A stretch of DNA of 64,000 nt from contig NZ_JACCBF010000001.1 of NCBI RefSeq assembly GCF_013409625.1, forward strand, positions 124,001 to 188,000, given 5' to 3'. The notes below the pieces were generated by a model that did not search any database, was not told the DNA's origin, and saw only the letters and a program-made list of their open reading frames with translations. Positions 35,652 through 44,828 of the stretch are shown one piece after another. Within the stretch, counting starts at the first letter, position 1. Each line of letters opens with the position of its first letter. Origin of the DNA: Nocardioides kongjuensis. Its GTDB lineage: Bacteria > Actinomycetota > Actinomycetes > Propionibacteriales > Nocardioidaceae. The translations under genes and the position numbers were made by a program.

Positions 35652-36515
35652 GTGCTCGCCAACTTGCTGATCGGACTGCGCGAAGGCCTCGAGGCCGCGC
35701 TGGTCGTCAGCATCCTGGTGGCCTACCTCGTCAAGACCGAGCGCCGTGAGCTGCTGCCCAGGATCTGGCTGGGCGTCGGCATCGCGGTCGCGGTCGCGCT
35801 CGGGTTCGGCGCCGCCCTGACCTTCGGGCCCCGTGGCCTGACCTTCGAGGCCCAGGAGGCGATCGGCGGCAGCCTGTCGATCGTCGCCGTCGCGTTCGTG
35901 ACCTGGATGATCTTCTGGATGTCGACCGCGGCCCGCGGGCTGGGTGCCGAGCTGCGCGGCCAGATCGACCGGGCCGCCGACGGTGGGCGCTGGTCGCTGG
36001 TGGTCGTCGCGGTCCTGGCGGTCGGCCGCGAGGGCCTCGAGACCGCGCTCTTCCTGTGGGCGGCCACCCAGGCCGGGACCCGCGACACGATCGGGTCGGT
36101 GACCCCGACCTGGGAGCCGTTGGTCGGCGCGCTGCTCGGCATCCTGGTCGCCGTCGCACTCGGCCACCTGATCTACCGGGGCGCGATCCGCCTCGACCTG
36201 TCGGCCTTCTTCACCTGGACCGGCGCCTTCCTCATCCTGGTCGCCGCCGGCGTCCTCGCCTACGGCATCCACGACCTGCAGGAGGCAGGGATCCTGCCGG
36301 GCCTGCACGCCCTGGCCTTCGACGTCTCCGACGCGATCGCGCCGTCGTCCTGGTACGGCACCCTGCTCAAGGGCGTCTTCAACTTCTCGCCCGCCACGAC
36401 CTGGCTCGAGGCCACCGCCTGGGTGCTGTACGTCGTCCCCGTCGGCGGACTCTTCCTCCTCCGGACCCGCAGCAAGCGTCCGACCCCTCCCTCCCCGCAG
36501 CTCCAGGAGCACTGA
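35652..36515 (+). CDS. efeU: ferrous/ferric iron permease EfeU (FTR1 family)
   Basis: 287 residues from GTG 35652. Seven membrane segments with the two REGLE iron-binding motifs of the FTR1 family (Arg10-Glu14 and Arg126-Glu130). It is the membrane channel of the EfeUOB iron uptake system. efeO begins three bases after its stop. Expression is probably iron-repressed through the box at 35614. Confidence 0.93.
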   Translation: MLANLLIGLREGLEAALVVSILVAYLVKTERRELLPRIWLGVGIAVAVALGFGAALTFGPRGLTFEAQEAIGGSLSIVAVAFVTWMIFWMSTAARGLGAELRGQIDRAADGGRWSLVVVAVLAVGREGLETALFLWAATQAGTRDTIGSVTPTWEPLVGALLGILVAVALGHLIYRGAIRLDLSAFFTWTGAFLILVAAGVLAYGIHDLQEAGILPGLHALAFDVSDAIAPSSWYGTLLKGVFNFSPATTWLEATAWVLYVVPVGGLFLLRTRSKRPTPPSPQLQEH

Positions 36516-36518
36516 TCC

Positions 36519-37718
36519 ATGCGCACCAAGACCCTGCTCGCGTCCGTGGCCGCGCTGGCCGTCGCACCGATGCTCGCCGCCTGCACCGAGAACGCCTCCT
36601 CCGGCGACGACGGGGGCAAGGGCGCCGACGCCCGCGCCCTGACCGTCGGCTCGAGCGCCGACGGCTGCGAGCTCTCGGCGACCAAGGCGCCCGCCGGCAC
36701 GCTGAGCTTCGACGTCACCAACACCGGCTCGGACGTCACCGAGTTCTACCTGCTCGGCAGCGACGGGCTGCGGATCGTCGGCGAGGTCGAGAACATCGGC
36801 CCGAACCTCACGAAGAAGCTCACCGTCAACGTGCCCGAGGGTGACTACTTCACCGCCTGCAAGCCGGGCATGGTCGGCGAGGGCATCCGGGCGCCGTTCA
36901 CCGTCACCCACTCCGACGACGAGCAGCAGGTCAGCGCGTCCGACCAGGAGCTGATCGACCAGGCCCAGGCCAACTACCGCAGCTACGTGCAGGACCAGTC
37001 CGGCCAGCTGCTGGAGAAGACCAAGCAGTTCGTCGAGCTCTACGAGGCCGGCAAGGACGACGAGGCCCGAGCGCTCTACCCGGTCGCCCGCGAGCACTGG
37101 GAGCGGATCGAGACCGTCGCGGAGTCCTTCGGCGACCTCGACCCCAAGACCGACGCCCGCGAGGCCGACGTCGACCTCGCCGCCGGCGAGAAGTGGACCG
37201 GATGGCACCGCATCGAGAAGGACCTGTGGCCCCAGGACGCGAAGGGCTACACCGCGCTGACGCCCGCCGAGCGCACGACGTACGGCGACGACCTGCTGGC
37301 CAACGTCACCGAGCTCGACGGGCGGATCCGGGCCACGGGCGCCGACGCACTGACCTACCCGATCGACGCGATCGCCAACGGCTCGATCGGCCTGCTCGAG
37401 GAGGTCGCCAACGGCAAGATCACCGGCGAGGAGGAGGCCTGGTCGCACACCGACCTGTGGGACTTCCAGGCCAACGTCGACGGCGCCCGGGTGGCCTACG
37501 AGGGGGTCCAGGGCCTGCTCGAGGGCAAGGACCCGGCGCTGGCGAAGGAGCTGACCGCGAAGTTCGACGCGCTGCAGGCGGTGCTCGACGAGTACCGCGA
37601 CGGTGACGGCTTCGTGCTCTACACCGCGCTCGAGCCGGCGGACACGAAGAAGATGACCGACGCGGTCAACGCGCTGTCCGAGCCGCTCTCCAGGCTCACC
37701 GCGGCGGTGACCTCCTGA
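36519..37718 (+). CDS. efeO: EfeO iron-binding lipoprotein (cupredoxin plus M75 imelysin-like)
   Basis: 399 residues. A signal with lipobox MLAAC (Cys22) anchors it outside the membrane. The N-terminal cupredoxin-like domain (about 40-140) has LSFDVTNTGSDVTEFYLL; the C-terminal M75 domain (about 150-395) has YVARREHWERIE-type residues (YPVAREHWERIETVAESFGDLDP) and the HxxE-like WHRIEKDLW. In the known system it binds iron and passes it to EfeU. Confidence 0.92.
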   Translation: MRTKTLLASVAALAVAPMLAACTENASSGDDGGKGADARALTVGSSADGCELSATKAPAGTLSFDVTNTGSDVTEFYLLGSDGLRIVGEVENIGPNLTKKLTVNVPEGDYFTACKPGMVGEGIRAPFTVTHSDDEQQVSASDQELIDQAQANYRSYVQDQSGQLLEKTKQFVELYEAGKDDEARALYPVAREHWERIETVAESFGDLDPKTDAREADVDLAAGEKWTGWHRIEKDLWPQDAKGYTALTPAERTTYGDDLLANVTELDGRIRATGADALTYPIDAIANGSIGLLEEVANGKITGEEEAWSHTDLWDFQANVDGARVAYEGVQGLLEGKDPALAKELTAKFDALQAVLDEYRDGDGFVLYTALEPADTKKMTDAVNALSEPLSRLTAAVTS

Positions 37719-38983
37719 CCGGCAACGGCCGCGTCAGCAGGCGCGGGCTCCTCGGCGGTGGCGCGGCTGCGGCCGGGGTCGCCGGCGCCTTCGCGGCCGG
37801 CCGGTTCGCTGCTCCCGAGACCGCGAAGGTCGCGGCCGCGGCGGCGTCGTACCCGTTCCACGGGGAGCGCCAGGCGGGCATCGTCACGCCCGCCCAGGAC
37901 CGGCTGCACTTCGTCGCGCTCGACGTGACGACCGAGGACCGCGACGAGCTGGTCGCACTGCTGAAGGCGTGGACCGAGGCGGCGGCGCGGATGACCGAGG
38001 GCGGGTCCGCCGGCCCGGTCGGCGCTGTCGACGGTCCGGGCAACGCGCCGCCCGACGACACCGGCGAGGCGCTCGACCTGCCGCCGAGCAGGCTCACGAT
38101 CACCTTCGGCTTCGGCCCCGGCCTGTTCGTCGACGCCGACGGCAAGGACCGCTTCGGTCTCGCCGAGCGCCGTCCGGAGGCGCTCGAGCAGCTGCCCCGG
38201 TTCTCCGCCGACGTGCTCGACCCCGCCCGCAGCGACGGCGACATCTGCATCCAGGCCTGCGCCGACGACCCGCAGGTCGCGGTCCACGCGATCCGCAACC
38301 TGGTCCGGATCGGGTTCGGCACGACGGCGGTGCGCTGGTCCCAGCTCGGCTTCGGGCGCACCTCGACCACCTCGACCACCCAGTCCACGCCGCGCAACCT
38401 GTTCGGCTTCAAGGACGGCACCGCCAACATCAAGGCGGAGGAGACGAAGGCGCTCGACCAGCACGTCTGGGTCGGGGCCGGCGACGACCCGAAGGCTGCC
38501 TGGCTGACGGGCGGCTCGTACCTCGTCACCCGCCGGATCAACATGACCATCGAGGTCTGGGACCGGCAGTCGCTGGAGTCCCAGGAGCAGTTCATCGGCC
38601 GCACGAAGGGCATTGGCGCGCCGCTGTCGGGCGGCGAGGAGATGACCGAGCCGGACTTCGACATGAAGGGAAGCGCCGGGCCGGTCATCCCGGTCGACTC
38701 ACACGTCCGCGTCGTGCACCCCGACACCAACGACGGGGTGCGGATCCTGCGCCGCGGCTACAACTTCGTCGACGGCAGCAACGACGTCGGCGGCCTCGAC
38801 GCCGGCCTGTTCTTCATCGCCTACCTCCGTGACCCGCGCACCCACTTCATCCCGCTCCAACGGGCGATGTCGAAGTCCGACGCGCTGATGGAGTACCTCC
38901 GCTTCACCGGCCAGGCGCTGTTCGCCGTACCTCCCGGGGTCGGCAGGGGCGAGTACGTCGGTCAGGCGCTCTTCGAGGCCTGA
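37715..38983 (+). CDS. efeB: EfeB heme-containing DyP-type peroxidase (Tat exported), probable CTG start
   Basis: About 422 residues if started at CTG 37715, which overlaps the efeO stop by four bases. This frame has no ATG or GTG before GTG 37925, yet it encodes a clear Tat signal, VSRRGLLGGGAAAAGVAGAF, that any later start would lose. The mature part has the DyP motif NLFGFKDGTANI (the catalytic Asp of GxxDG) and FFIAYLRDPRTHFIPLQRAMS near the C-terminus. EfeB oxidises ferrous iron or removes iron from heme outside the membrane. TTG is not available nearby, so a non-standard CTG start is the simplest reading. Confidence 0.85.
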   Translation: MTGNGRVSRRGLLGGGAAAAGVAGAFAAGRFAAPETAKVAAAAASYPFHGERQAGIVTPAQDRLHFVALDVTTEDRDELVALLKAWTEAAARMTEGGSAGPVGAVDGPGNAPPDDTGEALDLPPSRLTITFGFGPGLFVDADGKDRFGLAERRPEALEQLPRFSADVLDPARSDGDICIQACADDPQVAVHAIRNLVRIGFGTTAVRWSQLGFGRTSTTSTTQSTPRNLFGFKDGTANIKAEETKALDQHVWVGAGDDPKAAWLTGGSYLVTRRINMTIEVWDRQSLESQEQFIGRTKGIGAPLSGGEEMTEPDFDMKGSAGPVIPVDSHVRVVHPDTNDGVRILRRGYNFVDGSNDVGGLDAGLFFIAYLRDPRTHFIPLQRAMSKSDALMEYLRFTGQALFAVPPGVGRGEYVGQALFEA

Positions 38984-39038
38984 GCACCCCCTCCTGCGCC
39001 CGCTTCGGACTTGCCTGCGGGCGCGCGGAGCGGGCGAG

Positions 39039-39044
39039 TAGGCT
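39039..39044 (+). promoter_or_regulatory. -10 element TAGGCT for serA
   Basis: TAGGCT stands about 60 bases before GTG 39105, which predicts a short leader. The leader contains the ribosome site AAGGA seen before the GTG. Confidence 0.35.
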
Positions 39045-39104
39045 GGCGGCACCCCGCACAGCGCCGTGCACCCCTTCTCGAACCGCACCTTCGAAGGACC
39101 CGCT

Positions 39105-40712
39105 GTGACCGATCCGACCGCGCGCCCCGCCGTCCCCGTCGTCCTGATCGCCGAAGAGCTGAGCCCGGCCACCGTCGACGCGCTCGGCCCGGACTTCGAG
39201 GTCCGGTACTGCAACGGCGCGGACCGCGGCGAGCTGCTGGCGGCGATCGCGGACGTCGACGCGATCCTGGTGCGCTCCGCCACCAAGGTCGACGCCGAGG
39301 CGCTGGCCGCCGCCGGCCGGCTCAAGGTCGTCGCGCGCGCCGGGGTCGGCCTCGACAACGTCGACGTGAAGGCCGCGACCCAGTCCGGCGTGATGGTCGT
39401 GAACGCCCCGACCTCCAACATCGTCTCCGCGGCCGAGCTCGCCGTCGCGCTGATGCTCGCCGCGGCCCGCCACGTCTCGCCCGCGCACGCCGCGCTGCGC
39501 AACGGCGAGTGGAAGCGGTCGAAGTACACCGGCATCGAGCTGTTCGAGAAGACCGTCGGCATCGTCGGCCTCGGTCGGATCGGCGTCCTGGTCGCCCAGC
39601 GCCTCGCGGCGTTCGGCATGAACGTCATCGCCTACGACCCCTACGTCCAGGCCGGCCGCGCCGCCCAGGTCGGCGTCCGCCTCGTCGACCTCGACACCCT
39701 CCTGGCCGAGTCCGACTTCATGTCGGTGCACCTGCCCAAGACCGCCGAGACGACCGGCCTGATCGACGCCGAGGCCCTCGCGAAGGCCAAGCCGTCGCTG
39801 GTCCTGGTCAACGCCGCACGCGGCGGCATCGTCGACGAGGGTGCGCTGTACGACGCCCTGAAGACCGGCCGGATCGCGGCCGCCGGCCTCGACGTCTTCA
39901 CCCAGGAGCCCTGCACCGACAGCCCGCTCTTCGAGCTGGAGAACGTCGTCGCCACGCCGCACCTCGGCGCCTCCACCGACGAGGCCCAGGAGAAAGCCGG
40001 CCTGGCCGTCGCCAGGTCCGTCCGGCTCGCCCTGTCCGGCGAGCTGGTCCCCGACGCGGTCAACGTCCAGGGCGGTGTGATCGCCGAGGACGTCCGGCCC
40101 GGCATCCCGCTCACGGAGAAGCTCGGCCAGATCTTCACCGCCGTCGCCGGCGAGGTCGCCCAGCAGCTCGACGTCGAGGTCCGCGGCGAGATCGCGGACC
40201 ACGACGTCAAGGTGCTCGAGCTGGCCGCCCTCAAGGGTGTCTTCGCCCACGTCGTCGAGGAGCAGGTCTCCTTCGTCAACGCCCCGCTGCTCGCGGCCGA
40301 GCGCGGGATCGTCGTACGCCTGGTGATGGACAGCGAGAGTGCTGACCACCGCAACCTGATCACCCTGCGCGGCACCCTCGCCGACGGCACCCAGGTCTCC
40401 GTCAGCGGCACCCTGGTCGGCATCGCCCAGAAGGAGCGGCTGGTCGAGGTCAACGGCTACCTCGTCGACATCGAGCCGACCGACCACCTCGCGTTCTTCA
40501 CCTACGTCGACCGGCCCGGCATGGTCGGAACCGTCGGTCAGATCCTCGGCGACGCGATGGTCAACATCGCCGGCATGCAGGTCTCCCGCGAGACCAAGGG
40601 CGGCGAGGCACTGGTCGCGCTGTCCGTCGACTCCGCCATCCCGGCCGACGCGCTGGCGCAGATCGAGACCGCCATCGAGGCCACCTCGATCCACGCGGTC
40701 GACCTGGTCTGA
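39105..40712 (+). CDS. serA: phosphoglycerate dehydrogenase
   Basis: 535 residues from GTG 39105, selected because AAGGA lies just upstream. It catalyses the first step of serine synthesis. Domains: NAD-binding D-isomer dehydrogenase region (about 8-320) with GIVGLGRIG, RGGIVDEGALYDAL and the catalytic His in TPHLGASTDEAQ; an ASB intervening domain (about 325-450); and a C-terminal ACT domain (about 460-535: FFTYVDRPGMVGTVGQILGD) for serine feedback. The length is that of the long type I enzyme of actinobacteria. Confidence 0.96.
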   Translation: MTDPTARPAVPVVLIAEELSPATVDALGPDFEVRYCNGADRGELLAAIADVDAILVRSATKVDAEALAAAGRLKVVARAGVGLDNVDVKAATQSGVMVVNAPTSNIVSAAELAVALMLAAARHVSPAHAALRNGEWKRSKYTGIELFEKTVGIVGLGRIGVLVAQRLAAFGMNVIAYDPYVQAGRAAQVGVRLVDLDTLLAESDFMSVHLPKTAETTGLIDAEALAKAKPSLVLVNAARGGIVDEGALYDALKTGRIAAAGLDVFTQEPCTDSPLFELENVVATPHLGASTDEAQEKAGLAVARSVRLALSGELVPDAVNVQGGVIAEDVRPGIPLTEKLGQIFTAVAGEVAQQLDVEVRGEIADHDVKVLELAALKGVFAHVVEEQVSFVNAPLLAAERGIVVRLVMDSESADHRNLITLRGTLADGTQVSVSGTLVGIAQKERLVEVNGYLVDIEPTDHLAFFTYVDRPGMVGTVGQILGDAMVNIAGMQVSRETKGGEALVALSVDSAIPADALAQIETAIEATSIHAVDLV

Positions 40713-40714
40713 TC

Positions 40715-40754
40715 CATGCCCTTGTCAGGGGTTGCAACGCCTGACAAGCGCATG
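40715..40754. terminator. 40-bp near-palindrome between serA and the convergent MocR gene
   Basis: CATGC-C-CTTGTCAGG-G-GTTGC pairs with its mirror across the centre with only two mismatched positions. It starts directly after the serA stop and lies 22 bases beyond the stop of the convergent gene, so it can end transcription from both sides. Confidence 0.65.
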
Positions 40755-40776
40755 AACTCCCTGACACGTACGCCGC

Positions 40777-42231
40777 TCAGGCCACCAGGACCGGCTCGGA
40801 TCCCGACGGCGGGGTCGGTGCGCCCAGCCGGCCGGAGGTGACGACCGCCCAGGCGTCCGCGATCCGTCGTACCGCCTCGACCAGCTGGGGCGCGGCGATC
40901 GCGTAGGGGAGCCGGACGTAGCGGTCCAGACCGCCCTCCGGTGCGAACGACGGGCCCGGTGCGAGCAGCACGCCGTGCCGTTCGGCCTCGGTCGACAGTG
41001 CGGTCGCACCCGCGACGGGCAGGTGGCACCACAGCGCCATCCCGCCACCCGGCGGCCGGAACTCCCAGTCGGGCAGGTGCTCGGCGAGCGCGCCGGCCAT
41101 CGCGTCGCGCTGCTCGCGCAGCCGCGCCCGCTGCCCGCGCAGCAGCGGCTCGAGGTCGCCGGTCAGCAGGCGGGTCAGCACCAGCTGCTCGAGCACGGGC
41201 ACGCCGAGGTCGAGCCCGACCCGGGCCCGGGTGAGCCGGTCGACGAGGGCGTGCGGCGCCCGGATCCAGCCCAGTCGCAGTCCGCCCCAGATGCTCTTGC
41301 TCGCGCTGCCCACGCAGACCGCGTCCTTCGCGAGCGACGCGAACGGTGTGCCGGCGCGCGCGTCGTCGTCGAGCGCCAGCAGGTGGTGTGCCTCGTCGAC
41401 GACGGGGACGGCGTCGTGGCGGGCGAGCAGGCCGGCGTAACGCTCCCGGTCGGCCTCCGACATCACCAGCCCGGTCGGGTTGTGGAAGTCCGGCATCAGG
41501 TGGACGAGCCGCGGCTTGTGCCGGGTCACGGTCGCGGTCACGGCGTCCAGGTCCCACCCGGACGGGTCCAGGGCGATCGTGGTCAGGCGGCCGCCGCCGG
41601 TGCGCAGCGCCCGCACGGCGTTGGGGTACGTCGGTGACTCCACCAGCACCCGCTCGCGCGCGCCCGCGAGCGCGCTGCCGACCACCGCGGTCGCCGCGAG
41701 CGCGCCCGGGGTGACGATGACCTGCTCGGGCGCGGTCGGCAGCCCGCGGGCGTCGTACGTCGCCGCGATGGCGGCCTGCAGGTCGGGCATCCCGGCCGGG
41801 AAGTACCCGTGCCCGCCGAGGTGGGCAGGCAGGTCGGCGGCGGCCTCGGCGTACACCGCGGCGATGCCCGGGGGAGCGGTGGCCGCCGCGCAGACCAGGT
41901 CGATCACGCCGTTGCCGACGTCGCTGGGCCACAGCGCGCGGTCGAGCGCGCGGGTGCGCCCGCCGGGCAGCCGGGTGAAGGTGCCCGCGCCCTGGCGGGC
42001 CTCGGCGTAGTGGGACTCGCGCAGCACGGCGTACGCCCGGGTCACCGTCGTCCGCGAGACGCCGAGCGCGTCGGTGAGGTCGCGCTCGCTGGGCAGGCGG
42101 GTGCCGTAGCCGATCCGGCCGTCGCCGATCAGCTCGCGCAGGGCGTCGGCCAGGCCGACGTACGCCGGCGACCGGTCGAAGCCCGCGACGAGGGTCGCGA
42201 GGCGCGCCGCCGTCAGAGTGGACTGCGTCAT
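40777..42231 (-). CDS. MocR/PdxR-type regulator (GntR HTH fused to PLP aminotransferase)
   Basis: 484 residues from ATG 42231. The N-terminal GntR winged HTH (about 18-90) includes LPSERDLTDALGVSRTTVTRAYAVLRE; the C-terminal fold-type I aminotransferase domain (about 110-470) includes the PLP lysine motif SASKSIWGGLRLGWI and LMPDFHNPTGLVMS. MocR proteins are PLP-sensing regulators; the YczE-type membrane gene on the other strand is the usual partner and target. An upstream ATG (42294) was rejected because it would overlap the likely operator. Confidence 0.9.
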   Translation of the reverse strand: MTQSTLTAARLATLVAGFDRSPAYVGLADALRELIGDGRIGYGTRLPSERDLTDALGVSRTTVTRAYAVLRESHYAEARQGAGTFTRLPGGRTRALDRALWPSDVGNGVIDLVCAAATAPPGIAAVYAEAAADLPAHLGGHGYFPAGMPDLQAAIAATYDARGLPTAPEQVIVTPGALAATAVVGSALAGARERVLVESPTYPNAVRALRTGGGRLTTIALDPSGWDLDAVTATVTRHKPRLVHLMPDFHNPTGLVMSEADRERYAGLLARHDAVPVVDEAHHLLALDDDARAGTPFASLAKDAVCVGSASKSIWGGLRLGWIRAPHALVDRLTRARVGLDLGVPVLEQLVLTRLLTGDLEPLLRGQRARLREQRDAMAGALAEHLPDWEFRPPGGGMALWCHLPVAGATALSTEAERHGVLLAPGPSFAPEGGLDRYVRLPYAIAAPQLVEAVRRIADAWAVVTSGRLGAPTPPSGSEPVLVA

Positions 42232-42249
42232 GCAGGCCACTGTCTCACG

Positions 42250-42274
42250 ATTGGCTATTTCAGAACAGTCCAAT
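42250..42274. promoter_or_regulatory. candidate MocR operator between mocR and yczE genes
   Basis: ATTGGCT-N10-AGTCCAAT: arms ATTGG(A)CT in inverted orientation about 10 bases apart. It lies 18 bases before each start in the 61-base divergent gap, so a dimeric regulator bound here could control both genes. Confidence 0.55.
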
Positions 42275-42292
42275 CGCCGGCACGCTGGTGTC

Positions 42293-42955
42293 ATGTCGAT
42301 CGCCGCCCCTGCCCCTCGGGTCGCCGTCCAGCTCGCCGACCTCGGCCCCGTCGCCCAGCTCCGCGCCGGCCGGCTGCCCCGCCGCCTCGTCCAGCTGTAC
42401 GTCGGGCTCTACCTCTACGGCGTCAGCCTGGCCCTGATGGTCCTCGGCGACATCGGCCTGGCGCCGTGGGACGTGCTGCACTCCGGCTTCATCCGCCACG
42501 TCCCGATCACCCTCGGGCAGGCCGTCGTGCTGTTCAGCTTCGTGGTGCTCGTGCTGTGGATCCCGCTGCGCGAGAAGCCCGGCCTCGGCACCATCTCCAA
42601 CGCGATCGTCGTCGGCATGTCCGCCGACCTCACCCTCGCCATGTTCGACGCGCCCGACAACCTGGCTGCCCGGATCGCCCTCATGGTCGGTGGCATCGTG
42701 CTGTGCGGCCTCGCCACCGCGCTCTACATCGGCGCCCAGCTCGGCCGCGGTCCCCGAGACGGCCTGATGACCGGCCTGCACCGTCGTACGGGACTCTCGA
42801 TCCGGCTGGTCCGCACCGGCATCGAGGTCGCGGTGGTCGCCATCGGCCTGGCCCTCGGCGGCACGCTCGGCCTCGGCACGGTCGTGTTCGCGCTGACCAT
42901 CGGCCCGATCACGCAGTGGATGATGCCGTGGTTCCTGGTGGACCTGGAGTCCTGA
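42293..42955 (+). CDS. YczE/YyaS/YitT-family integral membrane protein
   Basis: 220 residues from ATG 42293. Five hydrophobic segments (about 33-55, 65-90, 98-118, 124-145, 178-205) and the family motifs GLYLYGVSLALMVLGDIGLAPWDVLH and GAQLGRGPRDGLMTGLHRRTG. YczE proteins are commonly found beside MocR-type regulators. Transport of a vitamin B6-related or other small molecule has been suggested for such pairs but is not established. Confidence 0.85.
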   Translation: MSIAAPAPRVAVQLADLGPVAQLRAGRLPRRLVQLYVGLYLYGVSLALMVLGDIGLAPWDVLHSGFIRHVPITLGQAVVLFSFVVLVLWIPLREKPGLGTISNAIVVGMSADLTLAMFDAPDNLAARIALMVGGIVLCGLATALYIGAQLGRGPRDGLMTGLHRRTGLSIRLVRTGIEVAVVAIGLALGGTLGLGTVVFALTIGPITQWMMPWFLVDLES

Positions 42956-43037
42956 CGGAACCCGCGGGGTCGGTGGGATCCCTGAACCGGACCCTGATTT
43001 GCACTCGCGACCCTGCATGAGGAGAGGGTTCGCTGGA

Positions 43038-43043
43038 TAGGCT
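43038..43043 (+). promoter_or_regulatory. -10 element TAGGCT for the TelA-to-FHA operon
   Basis: TAGGCT, six bases, ATG 43050. Leaderless layout. No other promoter is obvious within the 12.4 kb, where genes overlap or nearly touch. Confidence 0.55.
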
Positions 43044-43049
43044 CGGGCC

Positions 43050-44279
43050 ATGACCACCGACGGTTCCCCGGCCGCTGCCCCCGAACCCGCCCCGCTCGCC
43101 CCTCCCGAGCCCGTCATCCAGCTGACGGCACCGGAGGCGCCGGCGCCGGTCGTGGAGACCCAGGCGCCCAAGATGGCGCCGCAGGTCGAGGCCGCGATGG
43201 TGCCCGAGCTCGACGCGAAGGTCGACAACTTCATCACCGCGCTGACCTCCACCAAGGCGGGCAGCCCGGAGTTCGCCGCGCAGGCCGAGAACGTGCGCAC
43301 CATGGGCGACGCCGACATCCGCAAGGCGGCAGAGACGTCCAACCGGATGCTCGACAAGCCGGTCAACGCGCTCAAGACCGGCGGCATCGCGCAGGGCTCC
43401 AACGTCGGCAAGACGTTGCTGGAGCTGCGCCGCACGGTCGAGGACCTCGACCCGGGCCAGGCCACCGGCGTGAAGAAGTGGTGGGACAAGCTGCCCTTCA
43501 ACGACAAGATCGAGGACTACTTCCGCAAGTACCAGTCCTCGCAGAGCCAGCTCAACGGGATCCTCCACTCGCTGCGCAGCGGGCAGGACGAGCTGACCCG
43601 CGACAACGTCGCGCTCAACCTGGAGAAGACCAACCTCTGGGGCGTGATGGGCCGGCTCAACCAGTACATCTACGTCGCCGAGAAGCTCGACGCGCGGCTG
43701 TCGGCCAAGATCGCCGAGCTCGAGCTGAGCGACCCCGAGACGGCGAAGACGCTGTCGCAGGACGTTCTGTTCTACGTGCGCCAGAAGCACCAGGACCTGC
43801 TCACGCAGCTCGCGGTGTCGATCCAGGCGTACCTCGCGATCGACATCATCATCAAGAACAACATCGAGCTCATCAAGGGCGTCGACCGGGCGACCACGAC
43901 GACCATCTCCGCCCTGCGGACGGCGGTCATCGTCGCGCAGGCGCTGAGCAACCAGAAGCTGGTGCTCGACCAGATCACGGCGCTCAACACCACGACGTCC
44001 ACGATGATCCAGCGCACCTCGGAGATGCTCAAGGAGAACTCCGCGGCGATCCAGGAGCAGGCGGCGTCCTCGACGATCGGGATCGAGCAGCTGCAGGCCG
44101 CGTTCGCCAACATCTACGCGACGATGGACTCGATCGACGAGTTCAAGCTCAAGGCGCTCGACAACATGTCGACCACGATCGGCGTCCTCGAGAACGAGGT
44201 GCAGAAGTCGAAGGCCTACCTCGAGCGCGTCCAGCAGCACGACGCCCGCAACGCCGCCGGCACGCTGGATCTGGGCTAG
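43050..44279 (+). CDS. TelA-family toxic anion resistance-like protein
   Basis: 409 residues. A proline- and alanine-rich N-terminus (about 1-50) is followed by the long alpha-helical TelA domain: MGDADIRKAAETSNRMLDKP, GQDELTRDNVALNLEKTNLWG and TTTISALRTAVIVAQAL-type helices, with TSTMIQRTSEMLKENSAAIQEQA near the end. TelA proteins are associated with tellurite and other stress resistance, and their biochemical function is unclear. First gene of the cluster; 33 bases to the next start. Its grouping with AAA, vWA, PP2C and kinase genes matches the company TelA keeps in Ter-type systems. Confidence 0.9.
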   Translation: MTTDGSPAAAPEPAPLAPPEPVIQLTAPEAPAPVVETQAPKMAPQVEAAMVPELDAKVDNFITALTSTKAGSPEFAAQAENVRTMGDADIRKAAETSNRMLDKPVNALKTGGIAQGSNVGKTLLELRRTVEDLDPGQATGVKKWWDKLPFNDKIEDYFRKYQSSQSQLNGILHSLRSGQDELTRDNVALNLEKTNLWGVMGRLNQYIYVAEKLDARLSAKIAELELSDPETAKTLSQDVLFYVRQKHQDLLTQLAVSIQAYLAIDIIIKNNIELIKGVDRATTTTISALRTAVIVAQALSNQKLVLDQITALNTTTSTMIQRTSEMLKENSAAIQEQAASSTIGIEQLQAAFANIYATMDSIDEFKLKALDNMSTTIGVLENEVQKSKAYLERVQQHDARNAAGTLDLG

Positions 44280-44312
44280 GCCGGAGAGTACAGGGGACAG
44301 GACAGATTTCGG

Positions 44313-44828
44313 GTGGGGCTGAAGTCGTGGTGGCGCCGGTCTCGGAGCGCCACGGAGCAGCCGGCGTACGTCGTACCGCCGGCGCCGACCGAGCAGGACA
44401 TCCGGGCTGCGCTCAACCAGGTGGCCGCGATGCTCACCGAGAACAACGCGCCGCCGGTGGTCGTCTCGCGCGTGCAGCGGATCGCGCGCACGATCAACCA
44501 GACGCTGCCGCGCCTGAGCCAGCTCGGGCTCGGCAGCGAGGAGAGCTACTCGGTCGTCGCGACGGCGACCGACTACCTCCCTGAGGCGCTGCAGTCCTAC
44601 CTCCGGCTGCCCCGCGACTGGGCCGACACCCGGCCGATCGACGGCCCGAAGACCGCGCTGCTGGTGCTCATCGAGGCGCTCGAGCTGCTCGGCGTGACGA
44701 TGGACCAGATCCTCGACGCCGCCAACCGCGCCGACGCGCAGGCGCTCATCGCCCACAGCCGCTTCCTCGACGCCAAGTTCGGCCACTCCTCCTCGGGCGG
44801 CCCCGACCTCACCCTGGGAACCCCATGA
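44313..44828 (+). CDS. unknown protein between TelA and AAA ATPase
   Basis: 171 residues from GTG 44313. A basic N-terminus (GLKSWWRRSRS) is followed by mostly helical sequence with TEQDIRAALNQVAAMLTENN, VVSRVQRIARTINQTLPRLSQ, LPEALQSYLRLP and ALLVLIEALELLGVTMDQ. It has no signal or membrane segment. No family is recognised with certainty; the helical pattern resembles partners of TelA of the XpaC type, which is inference. The next ATG overlaps its stop by 4 bases. Confidence 0.7.
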   Translation: MGLKSWWRRSRSATEQPAYVVPPAPTEQDIRAALNQVAAMLTENNAPPVVVSRVQRIARTINQTLPRLSQLGLGSEESYSVVATATDYLPEALQSYLRLPRDWADTRPIDGPKTALLVLIEALELLGVTMDQILDAANRADAQALIAHSRFLDAKFGHSSSGGPDLTLGTP

